A DNA stretch of 64,000 nucleotides from Ecdyonurus torrentis. Taxonomy: Eukaryota; Arthropoda; Insecta; Ephemeroptera; Heptageniidae. Below the pieces are notes generated by a model, which was given only the letters and a program-made list of their open reading frames with translations, did no database searches and was not told the origin of the DNA. Each line of letters begins with the position of its first letter. The first letter of the stretch is position 1. The stretch is taken from the NCBI GenBank assembly GCA_949318235.1, contig OX439127.1, forward strand, positions 28,969,953-29,033,952, in the 5' to 3' direction. A program made the position numbers and the translations under genes. Shown here one piece after another: positions 19,922-39,358 of this stretch.

Positions 19922-21921
19922 TTAAATTTTTAACCAATTTCATGTCAATAATTTTTATTCTTTCAAACTTTTGTTTTTATATGAACGCTATTTCGTTTCT
20001 TTTTATTTTAATAAAAGTTCAATCAAGCTATATTATCAATCATTTGCTATTTAATTTATTTTTTATTTTTTTCAAGAAGCAATTTAAAAACAATTAAGGA
20101 GTTAAAATTGAACATTTATTTTGTTTTGCTACTTCAACGAAACTTTTTCTTGTATATACCGAGTATACAGTACGTACTATAAAAATATTAAAAGTATATT
20201 ATATACGTATTGAAAAAGAAATCCGATCAATCCTTACGTGTTTTGTTATTAATATGATTTTACTTTGATATTAAATTGAATAAACATTATTAACGTGTTT
20301 TTTTCTAAATAAAGTAACATTATTCAAACTAATCAAAGCTATTTGTTATAAAATTTCAAATTGCATTAATGTTTATATATTGTATTTATTGCTTATAATA
20401 AATTTATATCAAATTTTATTTTACAGTTCAGCAATCTCTCAAAAGAATTGAAAAAAAAAATAATAAAAAGCAATAAAAATAATAATAAATGTTTGAAAAA
20501 TATAAATTATAAATCTAATAAACTTTATGATAAAGTTGAATAGTTGTGTCATATTTTTGCAACAGAAAGAAAAAAGTTTAACACTACGAAAGAAACTACC
20601 ATGACCTTTTTGTTATTATTATTATATTATAAAGAAGAAGAAGAGGAAAAAACTTTGAAATAATAATAAAAAATGTATAATATAATAGAGTGAGCTTATA
20701 CTATATTGAAGTGAAACCTAGAAAGAGTGCACTGAATTTATATAATACCAAAGATATAGATTTGAGAGTAAGATTACTTCTTTGGAATTAAACTTGAATG
20801 TTATCCATTTGGTATAATAATAATAAAAAAAGGCAAAGAAAATTGACTCCAATATGTATAAAAAAATAATAAATAAATAATAAGATTTTTATATTATTAT
20901 ATCTTATCCTAGATATAACTACACAATACTATAAATTTCTTTTTTATTTTGCTTTGTATATGTGGTAACCAATACTATTGAATAACGTATCCAACGACTA
21001 TTGCAGGGCTTCAACTTACTTACCTTTTTTATAAGAAAAAGAAATACACAAGACGTGCGACAGATGATATCCTTACCTGTAACAGAAAAAACAAATCATG
21101 AAATATATATTTTTTATTTCAAATTGCGAGAGGTTTTTTATTTCAAAAGGAAATATTGTACACTTAAAATATTACTTTTATTTAAGATACAGTTTTGTTA
21201 TATTTTATATAAAGAAAGAAATGTTTTTTAGAAACAAGTTTCTTTGTAACATGTATACATTATCGTTAAAAATGATACATTTTCATATTGTTATTTTTCT
21301 TGTAGCTTATGGAAAAAAATAGTTAAAAGAACAATGTTTTATTTTTATTATTATCATTGTTATTATTTTTTTTTTTTTTTGCATGACATATCTGACAATA
21401 TTTGAGCTTTTATACGGATGACGTGATTATAAAATCGAGGGGATTTTCTTTTTTCTTAACTGAAGGGAGAGCGGATATATAGAGAATATTTATTTCTTTG
21501 TAGCAAGTACATCTACCAGTAAAGATTATAATATATATGACGGGAAATTAACATTCATCTTTAAAATAAAAAAATACAGCGCTTTTTACTTTTCTCTCTT
21601 GCGATGCTAAAAGCATTTTCTCTGTCTACTTAATTTTGTTAACGTCTCCACATTTATATACCCATGCAGTGTCAGCAATGATTAAAGAAGCTTTAAAACG
21701 TTTTAACTTTATTTTGTTTTTAAGCATAAGTTTTAACACTTAACTTGATTTTTGCTTGCCTTTCTTAATTTGTCGACTCTATATTAGACTTCATTATTAA
21801 TATTTTCTTATTATAATAACATTTAATTACATCATATTATTCAATATTATATATATCTCATATACTTTACTAATACTTAAATATAATTTCAGCTTAGCTC
21901 TATGTAATAATGTTCTCTTTT

Positions 21922-21957
<36 letters not shown>

Positions 21958-22505
21958 TTTCATATTTTTAACGAAGTGTTGTTATAAATACTAAGAACGG
22001 GTGTAATTATAACACGAATAAAATACAGTAACTGAAAAGAAGGGGAAAAGGAAAATATAAACTTTCAAATGTTAACTTACTGTTACAAGAATGAGAAAAG
22101 TTTTTAAATTTTATACTTGTTAGATATACAAACACGATATACAGCTTTGAATTAGTTTATAAAAAAAATACTTTTATGAAAAAGTAAGTTTTTATTTTAA
22201 CACTACTTAACTGAGTTTTATTCTCTATCATTAAAAGTAACATTTTTTTTCTATTAAAACTTCTTTTCTAAGGTATGTATGATAAGAAATATAGTAATGT
22301 ATTATATAATATATTTTTTCTACTTTTGACATTATAGAACTAAACTTGTACTGCATTACATTTACGTACTCCAAGAAATATAATTGCAGTAAAAAATTGT
22401 AAAATGTAATTATTTCTCATTACTTTATTGAATTTAAGGGGAAAAAGTCACTATTATAAATTTGAATTTGAGATATTACATTTCAAGTCTATTTTATATT
22501 ATATT

Positions 22506-22510
<5 letters not shown>
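19920..22510. other. AT-rich non-coding stretch
   Basis: No gene seen. A short TC array lies at about 21919-21945 and a T run at about 21367-21380. GAA and AAT short repeats occur near 20620-20670 and 20815-20880. Confidence 0.65.

Positions 22511-22559
<49 letters not shown>
22511..22559. repeat. (TA)n microsatellite
   Basis: About 48 bp of uninterrupted TA. Confidence 0.95.
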
Positions 22560-24541
<1,982 letters not shown>

Positions 24542-25645
24542 GGGTTTAAGTTAGTTTAGTATATCAGTATTGGATCCGAGATGAATATGTTTGTACATAA
24601 AATAAAATGCACGTAAATACATCTATGCACATAATAATAATATAATACTCAAATGTTTAGAGAGGAAAATAACGATCGTAACAATTTAACTTATGAATGA
24701 ATAAGGTTTTAGCGTTTCTAAGATGTTGTTGAAAACATATATTAGAACAAAGTAAATAACGACAAAATCATCCCCCTCACTCTGTATCACACCTTTCCTA
24801 ACAGTATTTCCTCACATTATATTCAATAACTTTTATCACTTGTAATATACTCATGTTTCTTTTTTTTTCTTTTTTTTTTTTTTTACAAAATATGTTATAT
24901 GTATTGAGGTAATAAATAAATTGGCCAGTCACGTGTTAAAAAAAAGTATAAATATAAAAAAAGTCAAAATAAAAAGCTACGTGCAATGTGAATAAATGTA
25001 CCTATGGTAAAGTTTCAACTTAAATATAAAATATGTAGTATACTCAAGTTGGTTCATCTATTCCAGGCACAAAGTCACTTCATGTCCCAGTTTGTCATAT
25101 CTAAAGTTGATAATTTATTTTATACATTTACTAAATGTACATACATGTATGTATGCATGTATATATATAATTAAGATATCAAGTATATTTGTCTATATAT
25201 TTTTGAGACTGCTATATGTATGTTTGCTTAAAATTTTAGAAGAGGGTCGTTTTATATTTTATCGTTTTTTTTTTTCTTGCTACTTTACGCTATATGAAAT
25301 AATATTTGCGTAGCCTTATTCATTTGACGAGCAATGCCAACATTGGTCGGTGCGATAGTCAACTACATTATATACAATACACTCTGACAATAAGTAGATA
25401 GAAACCAGCTAGAGCATACAATATAATACTCATACAAACAACAAACATGCCTCTAACTTTGAGGATTATTTTACACTTTGTATATATATACCGGTAAAAT
25501 CGATGTTTTATCTTTGAAATATGACCACCAACACATTCATCAACCAGATACGCGATGTTATATGTTTGTATTTTTTTTTTTAAATAACATCAAAATGTGT
25601 TGTTTTTATTTATACGTTTGTATAAAAAAATATACATAGGAAAAA
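24542..25645. other. AT-rich non-coding stretch
   Basis: No gene seen. T-rich runs near 24858-24884 and short TA runs only. Confidence 0.65.

Positions 25646-28457
<2,812 letters not shown>

Positions 28458-28486
<29 letters not shown>
28458..28486. repeat. (GA)n microsatellite
   Basis: About 14 GA repeats. Confidence 0.93.
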
Positions 28487-28487
<1 letters not shown>

Positions 28488-28699
28488 CAATGAGGTGAAA
28501 AAATAATAATCAATTAGCAGAACACGTTATCTCTTTGAGTTCACTATATGAGCATTATTGTTGTTATGAGTTTATTCTGCCAACAACAGAAATATACAGG
28601 AACAAAAGCTCCCTTTATTATTGCGATACATAATTAGCCATACTATACTACATTATAATATATATTGACGTATTGTGTATATGTTTTGATGGAATTAAC

Positions 28700-28712
28700 A
28701 AACACACACACA

Positions 28713-28757
<45 letters not shown>
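28700..28757. repeat. compound (CA)n(CT)n microsatellite
   Basis: About 7 CA repeats followed without a break by about 21 CT repeats. Confidence 0.95.
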
Positions 28758-28761
<4 letters not shown>

Positions 28762-29209
28762 ACGAGGATAAAGTAAAACTGACCGTGACTAGAATTACAA
28801 ATTTATAATACAAACTTAATTTACTATAACTTCATCATTTTTTTAATATAATAAAATAATTATATAATAATTATAATTTTTTTGTCACACCGGTTAATGC
28901 AACCTCTTTTTTGTGTGTTAACAATATATTTTTTAATTAAAATTTGATACAATATAGCATTAAATGTGTATAGTACAGTATGAAATTATTTTTGTAATTA
29001 TTACAATAAACAGCATAGTATATCATGCAAAAATCTATTTTATTTAATATTTTACTCTATACGTTTTTATATATATTAATTACAGTAGATACAGCTTAAA
29101 ATTTTTTTTCCCTAATAACAAAACCAGGCTAACGCTTGAGCCAAGGTGTGTGCTATATAAGAACATAATAGTACTTAAATATAGAGACTATTGATGGTAT
29201 AAAAAGCCG
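28758..29209. other. AT-rich non-coding stretch
   Basis: Nothing recognised. Confidence 0.6.
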
Positions 29210-29525
29210 TTAAAGGCGTAGAACACCTTGAATAAAAAACATGCCTAATATCCTAACAAACCTAAATATCAACGTCGATTTGTCCGAAATCATTGATTTC
29301 TAATTTACTTTCCATTCCCAAAATGGCAGCTGCGGTTTTGTGATATCACAGCTCGCCTTTTTCCGCGCGCGTGGACTAGTGAGCTGTGACGTCACAAACC
29401 CGCAGCTGTGATTTTGTGAATGGAAAATAAATTAGAAATCAATGACTCCGCCCAAATCATCGTTGATATTTAGGTATGATAGGATATTAGACATGTTTTT
29501 TGTTCAAGGTGCTCTACACCTTTAA
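29210..29525. mobile_element. palindromic TTAA-flanked MITE
   Basis: About 316 bp whose left half matches the reverse complement of its right half at roughly 85% over about 150 bp. The termini read TTAAAGGCGTAGAACACCTTG on the left, against TTAAAGGTGTAGAGCACCTTG read inward from the right. Each end carries TTAA, the target of piggyBac-type transposases. The centre (about 29330-29400) is GC-rich with a CGCGCGCG-type core and two CAGCTGCGG/TGACGTCAC-type blocks. No coding capacity. It is probably a non-autonomous DNA transposon, and the piggyBac assignment is inference from the TTAA flanks alone. Confidence 0.8.

Positions 29526-31522
<1,997 letters not shown>

Positions 31523-31602
<80 letters not shown>
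31523..31602. repeat. (TA)n microsatellite
   Basis: About 80 bp of uninterrupted TA. Confidence 0.97.
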
Positions 31603-31606
<4 letters not shown>

Positions 31607-33488
31607 TACAGTTTTTCTTCTCCTTTGAAATTAGGCAACGTCATTAGGTTATAATTTTTAATATAACTCGTTAATCTGTATTTTTTTTTTCGTTTTATTT
31701 TAAGGGCCACTAAAAATGTTTAAATGTATTTTTTTCCTTTGCTGAGTGGTAATCATTATACTACATGTGAAATATTTGCTAAATTCATTATTTTTGGTTC
31801 ATTGTAAACAACGATATTTAAAGTAAACAATTTATTAGGATTAGTTGTGCATAAATTTTCATTTCTATGTTTGCCACAAGCTAGGTATGAATTATTACAC
31901 TTTGCGTATCGAGAATTAGAAAATAATTGTAGTTACGTAAACATTGATGTTTACATCGCTATTTGTCGTAAATAATTTAATGACAATTTGTTTCCATTTA
32001 ACGATGATACTTTATCGTAATTTAAAAGTGATTGTGTTAGAACTGATAATTTCTAATCGATATTTCAATAAGAAAGTAAAATAAAATCAAACCTCAAAGC
32101 ATAAAAAAGTTAGAGATGATAATAATATTCTACTTTTTTCTTTTGAGCTTTATAAGTTAAACCTATTGGAAAGAAAATAATGTGATTCTTCTTCTCCTTT
32201 TTTTTTTTTTTTTTCCTTCAGATTATTGCTGAAGTTTTATTTACGGTCGATCATTATTATTATTTTATATGTTTTTTATTTCATATTTAAAACATTATGC
32301 AATGGTACAAATGAATTCAAACAAGTTTTAGTATTAAAGGCACGAAGTTTTATAAAAATTTACCGCTTTTGAAAAGAAATACAATTTAAACAATTCACAA
32401 ACAATATTTATAACCTTTTATCATAATATTCGCAAGTAAAAAAAGTCAATACACACATGGCAACACAAACTTGTTAAATCAATAACGTAAGAAAACATTA
32501 TTTTACTTTTATTTTTGTTCGTTCACTTTCAAGAAATGTATAGCAAAATTTGTGTTTTTATAAATAATTTTAATACTTTCATGCACGATTGTTTAACCAT
32601 TTAGTATCGCAATAATAATAAAAAAAAAAAAAAAAAAAAAAAAACTATATCGTAGGTGTCACAATTTTTTTAAACAGATATTTTTTAAGATATACATAAA
32701 ATATTTAATAATATTTCATTTACAGTGATATTCTGTTTTTGTATGATAAAAACATTCCATTTCTTTATTGCTTATTTATATAATAAATATGTGTAGTAAA
32801 AGACATGAGTAAAAAAATAAAAAAAGACAGCTAACTTTATAATATAAATCTAACCTACATGGTGAAAAACATGATATATAAATAATAACGCTACGGGGAA
32901 GTTGAATATAATGACTTTGAGCTATTTTTGCTAGAAAAAAATAGGGTGGTATGACACTAAATACGTAAAAGTTAACAACTTTAAAGAACTAACTGATATG
33001 ATATTAGGGATGTTCATTATTTATTACCGTATTACAGCAAGATAAAATTAACTAAGCGGGCATTTTTATAATTGTTAACATTGAAATATTGGCAGAGAGG
33101 GAGAGTATATTATACTGCACTTCGTAAGTAAGAGAGCGCGGATGGATAGTCTGTCGCATGTCTTGTGATCCTTCAGGCTATAGCGCTTCTACAGATAGAA
33201 TAAAAAGAAGACGAGAGTGTAGTAGAGCGGAGAAGGAAAAGGAAGGTTTGCTTGCTTCTGTAGATTGTGTCCCCTTGTCACTCCATGCTTGAAACACTCT
33301 GGCCTCAAGCATAAAAAAGAGAGGGGAAACTGTCACAGTATCACTACAACCAACATCACACAATCACGAAAGCAAGTACACCTGAGATTTTCAAACTTTA
33401 TTTTTCTTTTCCATTTAAATTTTTAAGATTGAAAATTGCAGAAGCTTAACTTTTCAAAAATAACTTTTAATGTGAAATAGGATGACTA
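31603..33488. other. AT-rich stretch with a less AT-rich patch
   Basis: No gene recognised. T17 lies at about 32199-32215 and A25 at about 32620-32644. From about 33100 to 33370 composition is more balanced, with CpGs near 33136-33145 and a 61-codon minus-strand frame of no recognisable family. Confidence 0.6.
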
Positions 33489-33651
33489 AGCCCCTTAAAT
33501 GTCAATATGTTAGGCAACCCGCTTGTTATATCTACCCAACTGGTTGCATATATTCGCATTTTGCAGGTGCCTGAGAAGCGCCTGCAAAATTTGGATGTAT
33601 GCAACCAGTTGGGTAGATGTAACAAGCGGGTTGCCTAATGTTCAAGGGGCT
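33489..33651. mobile_element. palindromic MITE
   Basis: About 163 bp, nearly all of it one inverted repeat. The left end starts AGCCCCTT and the right end finishes AAGGGGCT. Long perfectly complementary inner segments include GGCAACCCGCTTGTTA (33514-33529) and CCCAACTGGTTGCAT (33536-33550) with their complements at about 33586-33636. The centre lies near 33570, in GCAGGTGCCTGAGAAGCGCCTGC. No clear target-site duplication was found. It is probably a non-autonomous fold-back DNA transposon; the superfamily is unknown. Confidence 0.75.
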
Positions 33652-35408
33652 CCATCATCGCAATTTAAACAATAAAACCCTTTGAAATTGAAAATAATGT
33701 TTAAAAAAATAATCATATTCATTCAAAGAATCGACTGAAATACGTTGAACAACAGAAAATACATATTTTTTATGAATCATAAAATTACGTTGCGGTAAAA
33801 AGTTCAGTAAAACATGGTCTTCTTCATTTTACATAAACAATATAAATCATTGAGATGATGGATTAAACGAATGAAAACATCCTTAAAACAAGAAAAATAA
33901 TTAAATTAGCTTAATTTACATTTTGATTAGTTTTAAAATTTACAAAGCAGGTAATTTGTTTATATTCTTTTTCTCCTCGATTTTCGAAAATACGCGCTTC
34001 TTACTAATTGATTCAATCCACTTTTATTTATTTTATTACTAATTGGATTCATGATATTAATTTCGTATATATAATGTAATTAACAAAGATAATGGGATAA
34101 TATTAATTAATATTTTTATAATATATAGTTTAAACATTCTATTCACATATATACATTATATTGTTTATAGACTATTTTACATAAAATTACCATACAAAGT
34201 GAAAACATTATACAAGGAAAGATGAAATCAAAATGCTTAATATAAAGAAATATCGGAAAATACCTTTTGATTGCATTTAACATTTAAACTTATAGAAAGA
34301 ATAGTTAATTCTTTTTAAAACATTTCCTTATTGATTGCTTTATTCATTAAGTAAACATTGGATTGTTAAAACAAGAATTTATACTGAAAGACAGTATAAG
34401 AGAGAAGCTTGAGTATTTGAATTAACAAAGTGAGAGTATTGTCGCAATAATGTTCCCATCGAAACAAGTGCTGATACAACAAAACTCTTACTTTCTTACT
34501 TTAAGAATAAATTTTACAAAAGATCTATTCAATTATATTTTCAATAAAGCGACGTTAAAAAAAACAATACTAAAGTTTTTTTTTATATAATAAATTAATT
34601 GACCATTTTATAAAGTTTTTGTCTCGTATTTTAAAATTCTTTGTTAATACTATTTTCATGGTAATTTATACATTTAAAAAGTCAAAACTTTTATATATAC
34701 ATAAAAAAAATAATAAGTAAAAAGAATCATAAATCTATCTTTTCTTTTTTAAGATTTGAAATACAATTATTTTGATTTTTCTTCCTTTCAATTTCTCTCT
34801 CAATCACATTTATCTCTTTATATATATTCTTATAACAGATTTAAAAGATGATGCAAATAAAATCTTTTCAGGCAAAAGTAATGATAAAATTAAATTACTG
34901 ATAGTAATTAATGCTGTAAAAAATGAGGAAATTCTGATTTTGTGTCTTTCAAGTTAACACTTTGAAAGTAAATTAAATAACACCCAGGGAATCAATTGAT
35001 AAAATTAATTTCCTGAGAAGGAAAGGAGTGAGAGGGAAAGTAAGACGAAGAAGAAGAAGAAAAAATTAGCTACCATTTAGTATTCGAAGTAAGACTTCGC
35101 CACGCGCATACCGATCCTATAGTTCATGACGTAAAACATCTTGCTGCCTTTGGCGCTCACACTTAATGAAAAATATTCTAAATCTCATACCCAGAATATC
35201 AAGACAATAAAGTTCCTTCCAGTGCGTGCTTTTAATTTTAGACGTTTATATCCTCTCTTACTCTCTCTCTCTTCTATTTTCCATACAAATGAAGAAGAAA
35301 AATATAAATCTTCATATACTAAAATTCAACTTTTCGTTAAGCAGCTACTTTCAAAATTAATTTGAATCACAGAGTTTACGGAAACATGTGTGACTACATT
35401 TTATGTAT
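33652..35408. other. AT-rich non-coding stretch
   Basis: No gene seen. Only short AT-rich frames and small GAA and TC runs (35045-35065, 35257-35270). Confidence 0.65.
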
Positions 35409-35431
35409 GTATATATATATATATATATATA
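35409..35431. repeat. short (TA)n microsatellite
   Basis: About 23 bp of TA after a TATG run. Confidence 0.9.
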
Positions 35432-35660
35432 AACAAAAAGGACTTTTATAAATTCAACATTATAATATCGCAGCATGTTTTAGCTATATTTTAGCTGAAG
35501 GACGAAAAAAAGGCAAACTTATAATGATAATTATAGGATAAAAAATATTATGTGCTGTATAGAATTATAAATTTTACATTCGCTAAAATTAATAATTACT
35601 TTTTTACATCTCAGATAAATCAGAGGCAAAAAAGAACTTTTGTGTTGCCTTTAATACTAG

Positions 35661-35663
<3 letters not shown>

Positions 35664-35743
<80 letters not shown>
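35664..35743. repeat. (TA)n microsatellite
   Basis: About 80 bp of uninterrupted TA. It is bracketed by TTAATATA on the left and TATATTAA on the right, so the array sits in a small palindrome. Confidence 0.97.
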
Positions 35744-35746
<3 letters not shown>

Positions 35747-36064
35747 CAAGTATCTTTTTTTTTTTTGGTACTGTATTAGAAATATTACAAAACAAAAGTT
35801 ATTGTATGATCACTATAACTTTATTTTAATCACTTTGCTTAATAATTCCAGCAAATAAAAAATAAATGGAAAAAAAATTTAAAAAAAAAATTCCCCTCTT
35901 AAATCATGCATACACAGATAATCTATGTTTGAGCTTCATTACTCTTCAACTGTTTTGCAGTCATTTTAATCTAATCCTACTGTGGTTCATTCTAATAAAA
36001 GCTTGCGGGGTGCTGTATACTAACTATGGGTATATTGTATAGTATTAGTAGCATCACAGCAACG

Positions 36065-36065
<1 letters not shown>

Positions 36066-36112
<47 letters not shown>
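36066..36112. repeat. (TA)n microsatellite
   Basis: About 47 bp of uninterrupted TA. Confidence 0.95.
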
Positions 36113-36115
<3 letters not shown>

Positions 36116-37048
36116 TAAGTTTTGGTGTGGTATAGGATTTGGTTACAGACGATATATAGAGAGAAAGAAGCTTTTATACTCATGATAAGGTCTCAATGCT
36201 ATGGATTTCATTACCAAACCCTCAGTTTACGATAAATCGTGGTTTATTATTCGCTTAAAAACAAAGAGGTGTAATCCTAAGCAAGTGACCGGTGTGAGAA
36301 TATAACTCTTGTGCCTCTGGCAGTTAACAATGTGCGTGCTAACCACACCTACCTATCTTGCTTATATTTTCTCTTTCTTACACACTTTGCTTTTAAAGCA
36401 AGTACTTTGCCAGCTTGACGTAAAGCAAATAATAAACATTTCAACAAGAAAGTAATCAAGGAAGTGCTTAAATCATTCTTACTGTCAAATACATCTTATT
36501 CTTTTAGCTGTACCAGTATTGCAACTCAAAGATTTTATATGTTGTGAGTATATATATTTTTTTTTTAATTTTTTTTTTAGATTTACAGTATGAAGACCAT
36601 TGAAAAATAAATTTTCTAAATGTTTTAAAAGTTTATAAAAGAAAGGAAAAAAATAAAAATAAAAACATAATCGTGAAGAAAATATAAAGCTTAAAAAAAT
36701 ATATCTTAAAATAAACATGTTTAACACAATGTGTTACTTTCTCCCCCTGTTTATTCTTTTGCTTAAAAATCACAATACAAAGGAATGAATAGAAAATGAA
36801 GTGCAAAACAAAACAGTCAAAAGATTTTCACTAAAAATATTAAAATTTTACACCGAAGAAAAAAGAAAGAAAAAAAAAAAAAACAAAAAAAAAGAGTAAC
36901 TTGAGTAAAGTTCTTAATTAAGTATCTTATAAACAAATTGTACAGAAAACTGAAAGAAATTATCACCGATGTTTAAAATTTCTTTAATTTATAACTAAAA
37001 CCTTTTTGACTTTTAGTTTATAATTTCAGTGAAAAAGAAAATAAATTA

Positions 37049-37085
<37 letters not shown>

Positions 37086-38277
37086 AGCCTCACATGAGAT
37101 TTCTAGCACAAAAATTATATCCACTCAGTAGTAATAAGGCAGTGAAAAGCTAGTGAAAAGCTTTCATTATTATTATTTGAACTTTTTTTTTTTTTTTTTT
37201 TTTTTTTTAATTGAAAATATGTGGTAAAATTTTGTTAGCACAAAAGTATAAAATTCTTTGTTTAAAGAGAGAGAAAAGTCATTTAAAAAAATTAAAAGCT
37301 TTTATTTTGATATAAAAAGAACCTGCTGTATAATTATATATTTAATTTTCCTGCATTAACTTGCATAAATATAAAATTATTACACATTAGAATGCTGATA
37401 GAGTCTCCACCTTCCTAACTCTTCAAAAGCATTAAGCTATTATTTTGTGGTTAAAACGCCACAGTGGGAACATAAGCCGAAACCGCAATATCCACCAATC
37501 AAACTAGCTAAACCTGTCGGCTAGGACATGTGACCTGTCTATATTAAACACATTGTATTCACACACACACACACACAAAGAAAAAAAAAGAAAAAGAAAG
37601 AAAGAGTATTACTTTTTATTTTTACCACAATTTCCCCCTTTTTTTCCCTTAACACTTTAAATTGAACATGGAAAAAAAGCTTCAAAGGACTTTGTGAATA
37701 ATTAATATAAGTTCAAGTGTAAAATGACGTCATCTATATCCAATTAAATTAATACATATCTATTTTACTATACATTCTTCAGAATTATTTCAATAAATAA
37801 ATATATCAATACAGTATATTGTATTAATAAATGTCATAAAAATTAGTGTCTTATTTTTTATTTATTATTATTATTTTTTTTTTTGCATATTTGTAATAAT
37901 TTACATAAATAAAAAGAATACAGTAAAAATGACAACTATTTTTGATTTCATCTAAAGTAATTGATAATTTTTTGTATTCAAAATCTACTATATTACTGTA
38001 CAGAAAGTATGGTTAGAAAATATTACCATGTAAAATACATACTACAATTTATAATTTTAAATTACAAATTACTAATTTAATATAAGAATACGACTTAACC
38101 ATTAAACAAACTTTGTTTTTTTCTTTAATTTTTTTTTTTTTTTGTAGCAATTTTGATTTAATGACATCTAACACAAACATTTTTAAACATGTAGAGCCAG
38201 AGGGGTTAAAATCACTTTTAGGTCAATTTTGTAACATTTCAACTTTATTTCATATACAGTATATATTTATATATTAT
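36113..38277. other. AT-rich non-coding stretch
   Basis: No gene seen. T29 lies at 37051-37079, T26 at 37183-37208, a short CA run at about 37559-37577, and A-rich runs near 36860-36893. Confidence 0.65.
36296..36356 (-). pseudogene. tRNA-like relic (possible SINE head)
   Basis: Read on the minus strand, GTGTGGTTAGCACGCACATTG resembles a D-arm and A-box (consensus TGGYNNAGTGG-like), followed by CTGCCAGAGGCACAAGAGTTA, where a variable loop and T-arm would be expected. The B-box is badly decayed (AGTTATATTCT). Spacing is about right for a tRNA. I read it as a decayed tRNA-derived SINE, with low certainty. Confidence 0.3.
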
Positions 38278-38465
<188 letters not shown>

Positions 38466-39062
38466 GAACTTTTTACGCAAAATGACAATTTTATTTAAAT
38501 ATTTTATTATAAAAATAGAAGAAAGACATTTTTATTTTATTCTTATTATTTACATCATATTATTTTGAATATTATGTATTCTATTTTAAGAAAACAAAAC
38601 TTTATTTATTTAAATATTTACTTTCTTTTTTGTCAAGATAATTAAGCCCATTTAACGACTCAATATTAATCGAAATTATATCAATAAAAACATAAAAATG
38701 TTCTCTTAAATTTTTATTTCCCAAACAGTTTATTACTTAAAAAGTTTAAAATCAATAATTTCAATTAAGTATGCTTATTATATTTTATCCGTCTTACAAT
38801 ACAACATGTATTTTATTTCTTTACGGTATTTTTTTTTTAATTAATATTTTAAGCTTTTATAAGGTTTTATTGTTTATATAAAAAAATTATTAGGTATGAA
38901 AAATTGGTTTGAAAGTTGAAATTTAAGTTGGAAGAATGAACAAAAATTTCATAAGTCAAGAAATAAAAAATTTCTCAAATATAATATTAAATTTAATTTA
39001 CAAAAATGGAAGGAAAAAATATGAAAGTAACAAAAACTTTTCATTACTTTAAATTTATATTT

Positions 39063-39074
<12 letters not shown>
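38466..39074. other. AT-rich non-coding stretch
   Basis: Nothing recognised between the palindrome and the TA array beside the retroelement. Confidence 0.6.

Positions 39075-39120
<46 letters not shown>
39075..39120. repeat. (TA)n array bordering the retroelement
   Basis: About 46 bp of TA that touches the outer end of the left arm of the Penelope-like element, so the element end and the array share a boundary. Confidence 0.93.
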
Positions 39121-39125
<5 letters not shown>

Positions 39126-39303
39126 AAAAATTTCATTTTTGTCTTACCTTCTGTAAAACAACTGGGCTTTCACTCGCTGCTTAATTTGATGATAAAAATA
39201 ACACACAACACCAAAACTTGTCACTATATAAATTAATAAAATACTCAATTCACAGTTTTTAAAAATCTATATACATAGCTATGTTATATTCACACACAAT
39301 TGT

Positions 39304-39357
39304 AACGTTTTCGAGGGCGTATATAAAACTATATACTTGTCTGCCTCTCTTCATCAG
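39304..39357 (-). ncRNA. hammerhead-ribozyme-like core, left PLE copy
   Basis: Mirror copy of the motif described at 40744-40797. CTGATGA begins at 39357 on the minus strand, one base after the stop codon of the endonuclease frame. Stem II and the GAAA core follow in the same order. See the other copy for the pairing details. Confidence 0.6.
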
Positions 39358-39358
39358 C

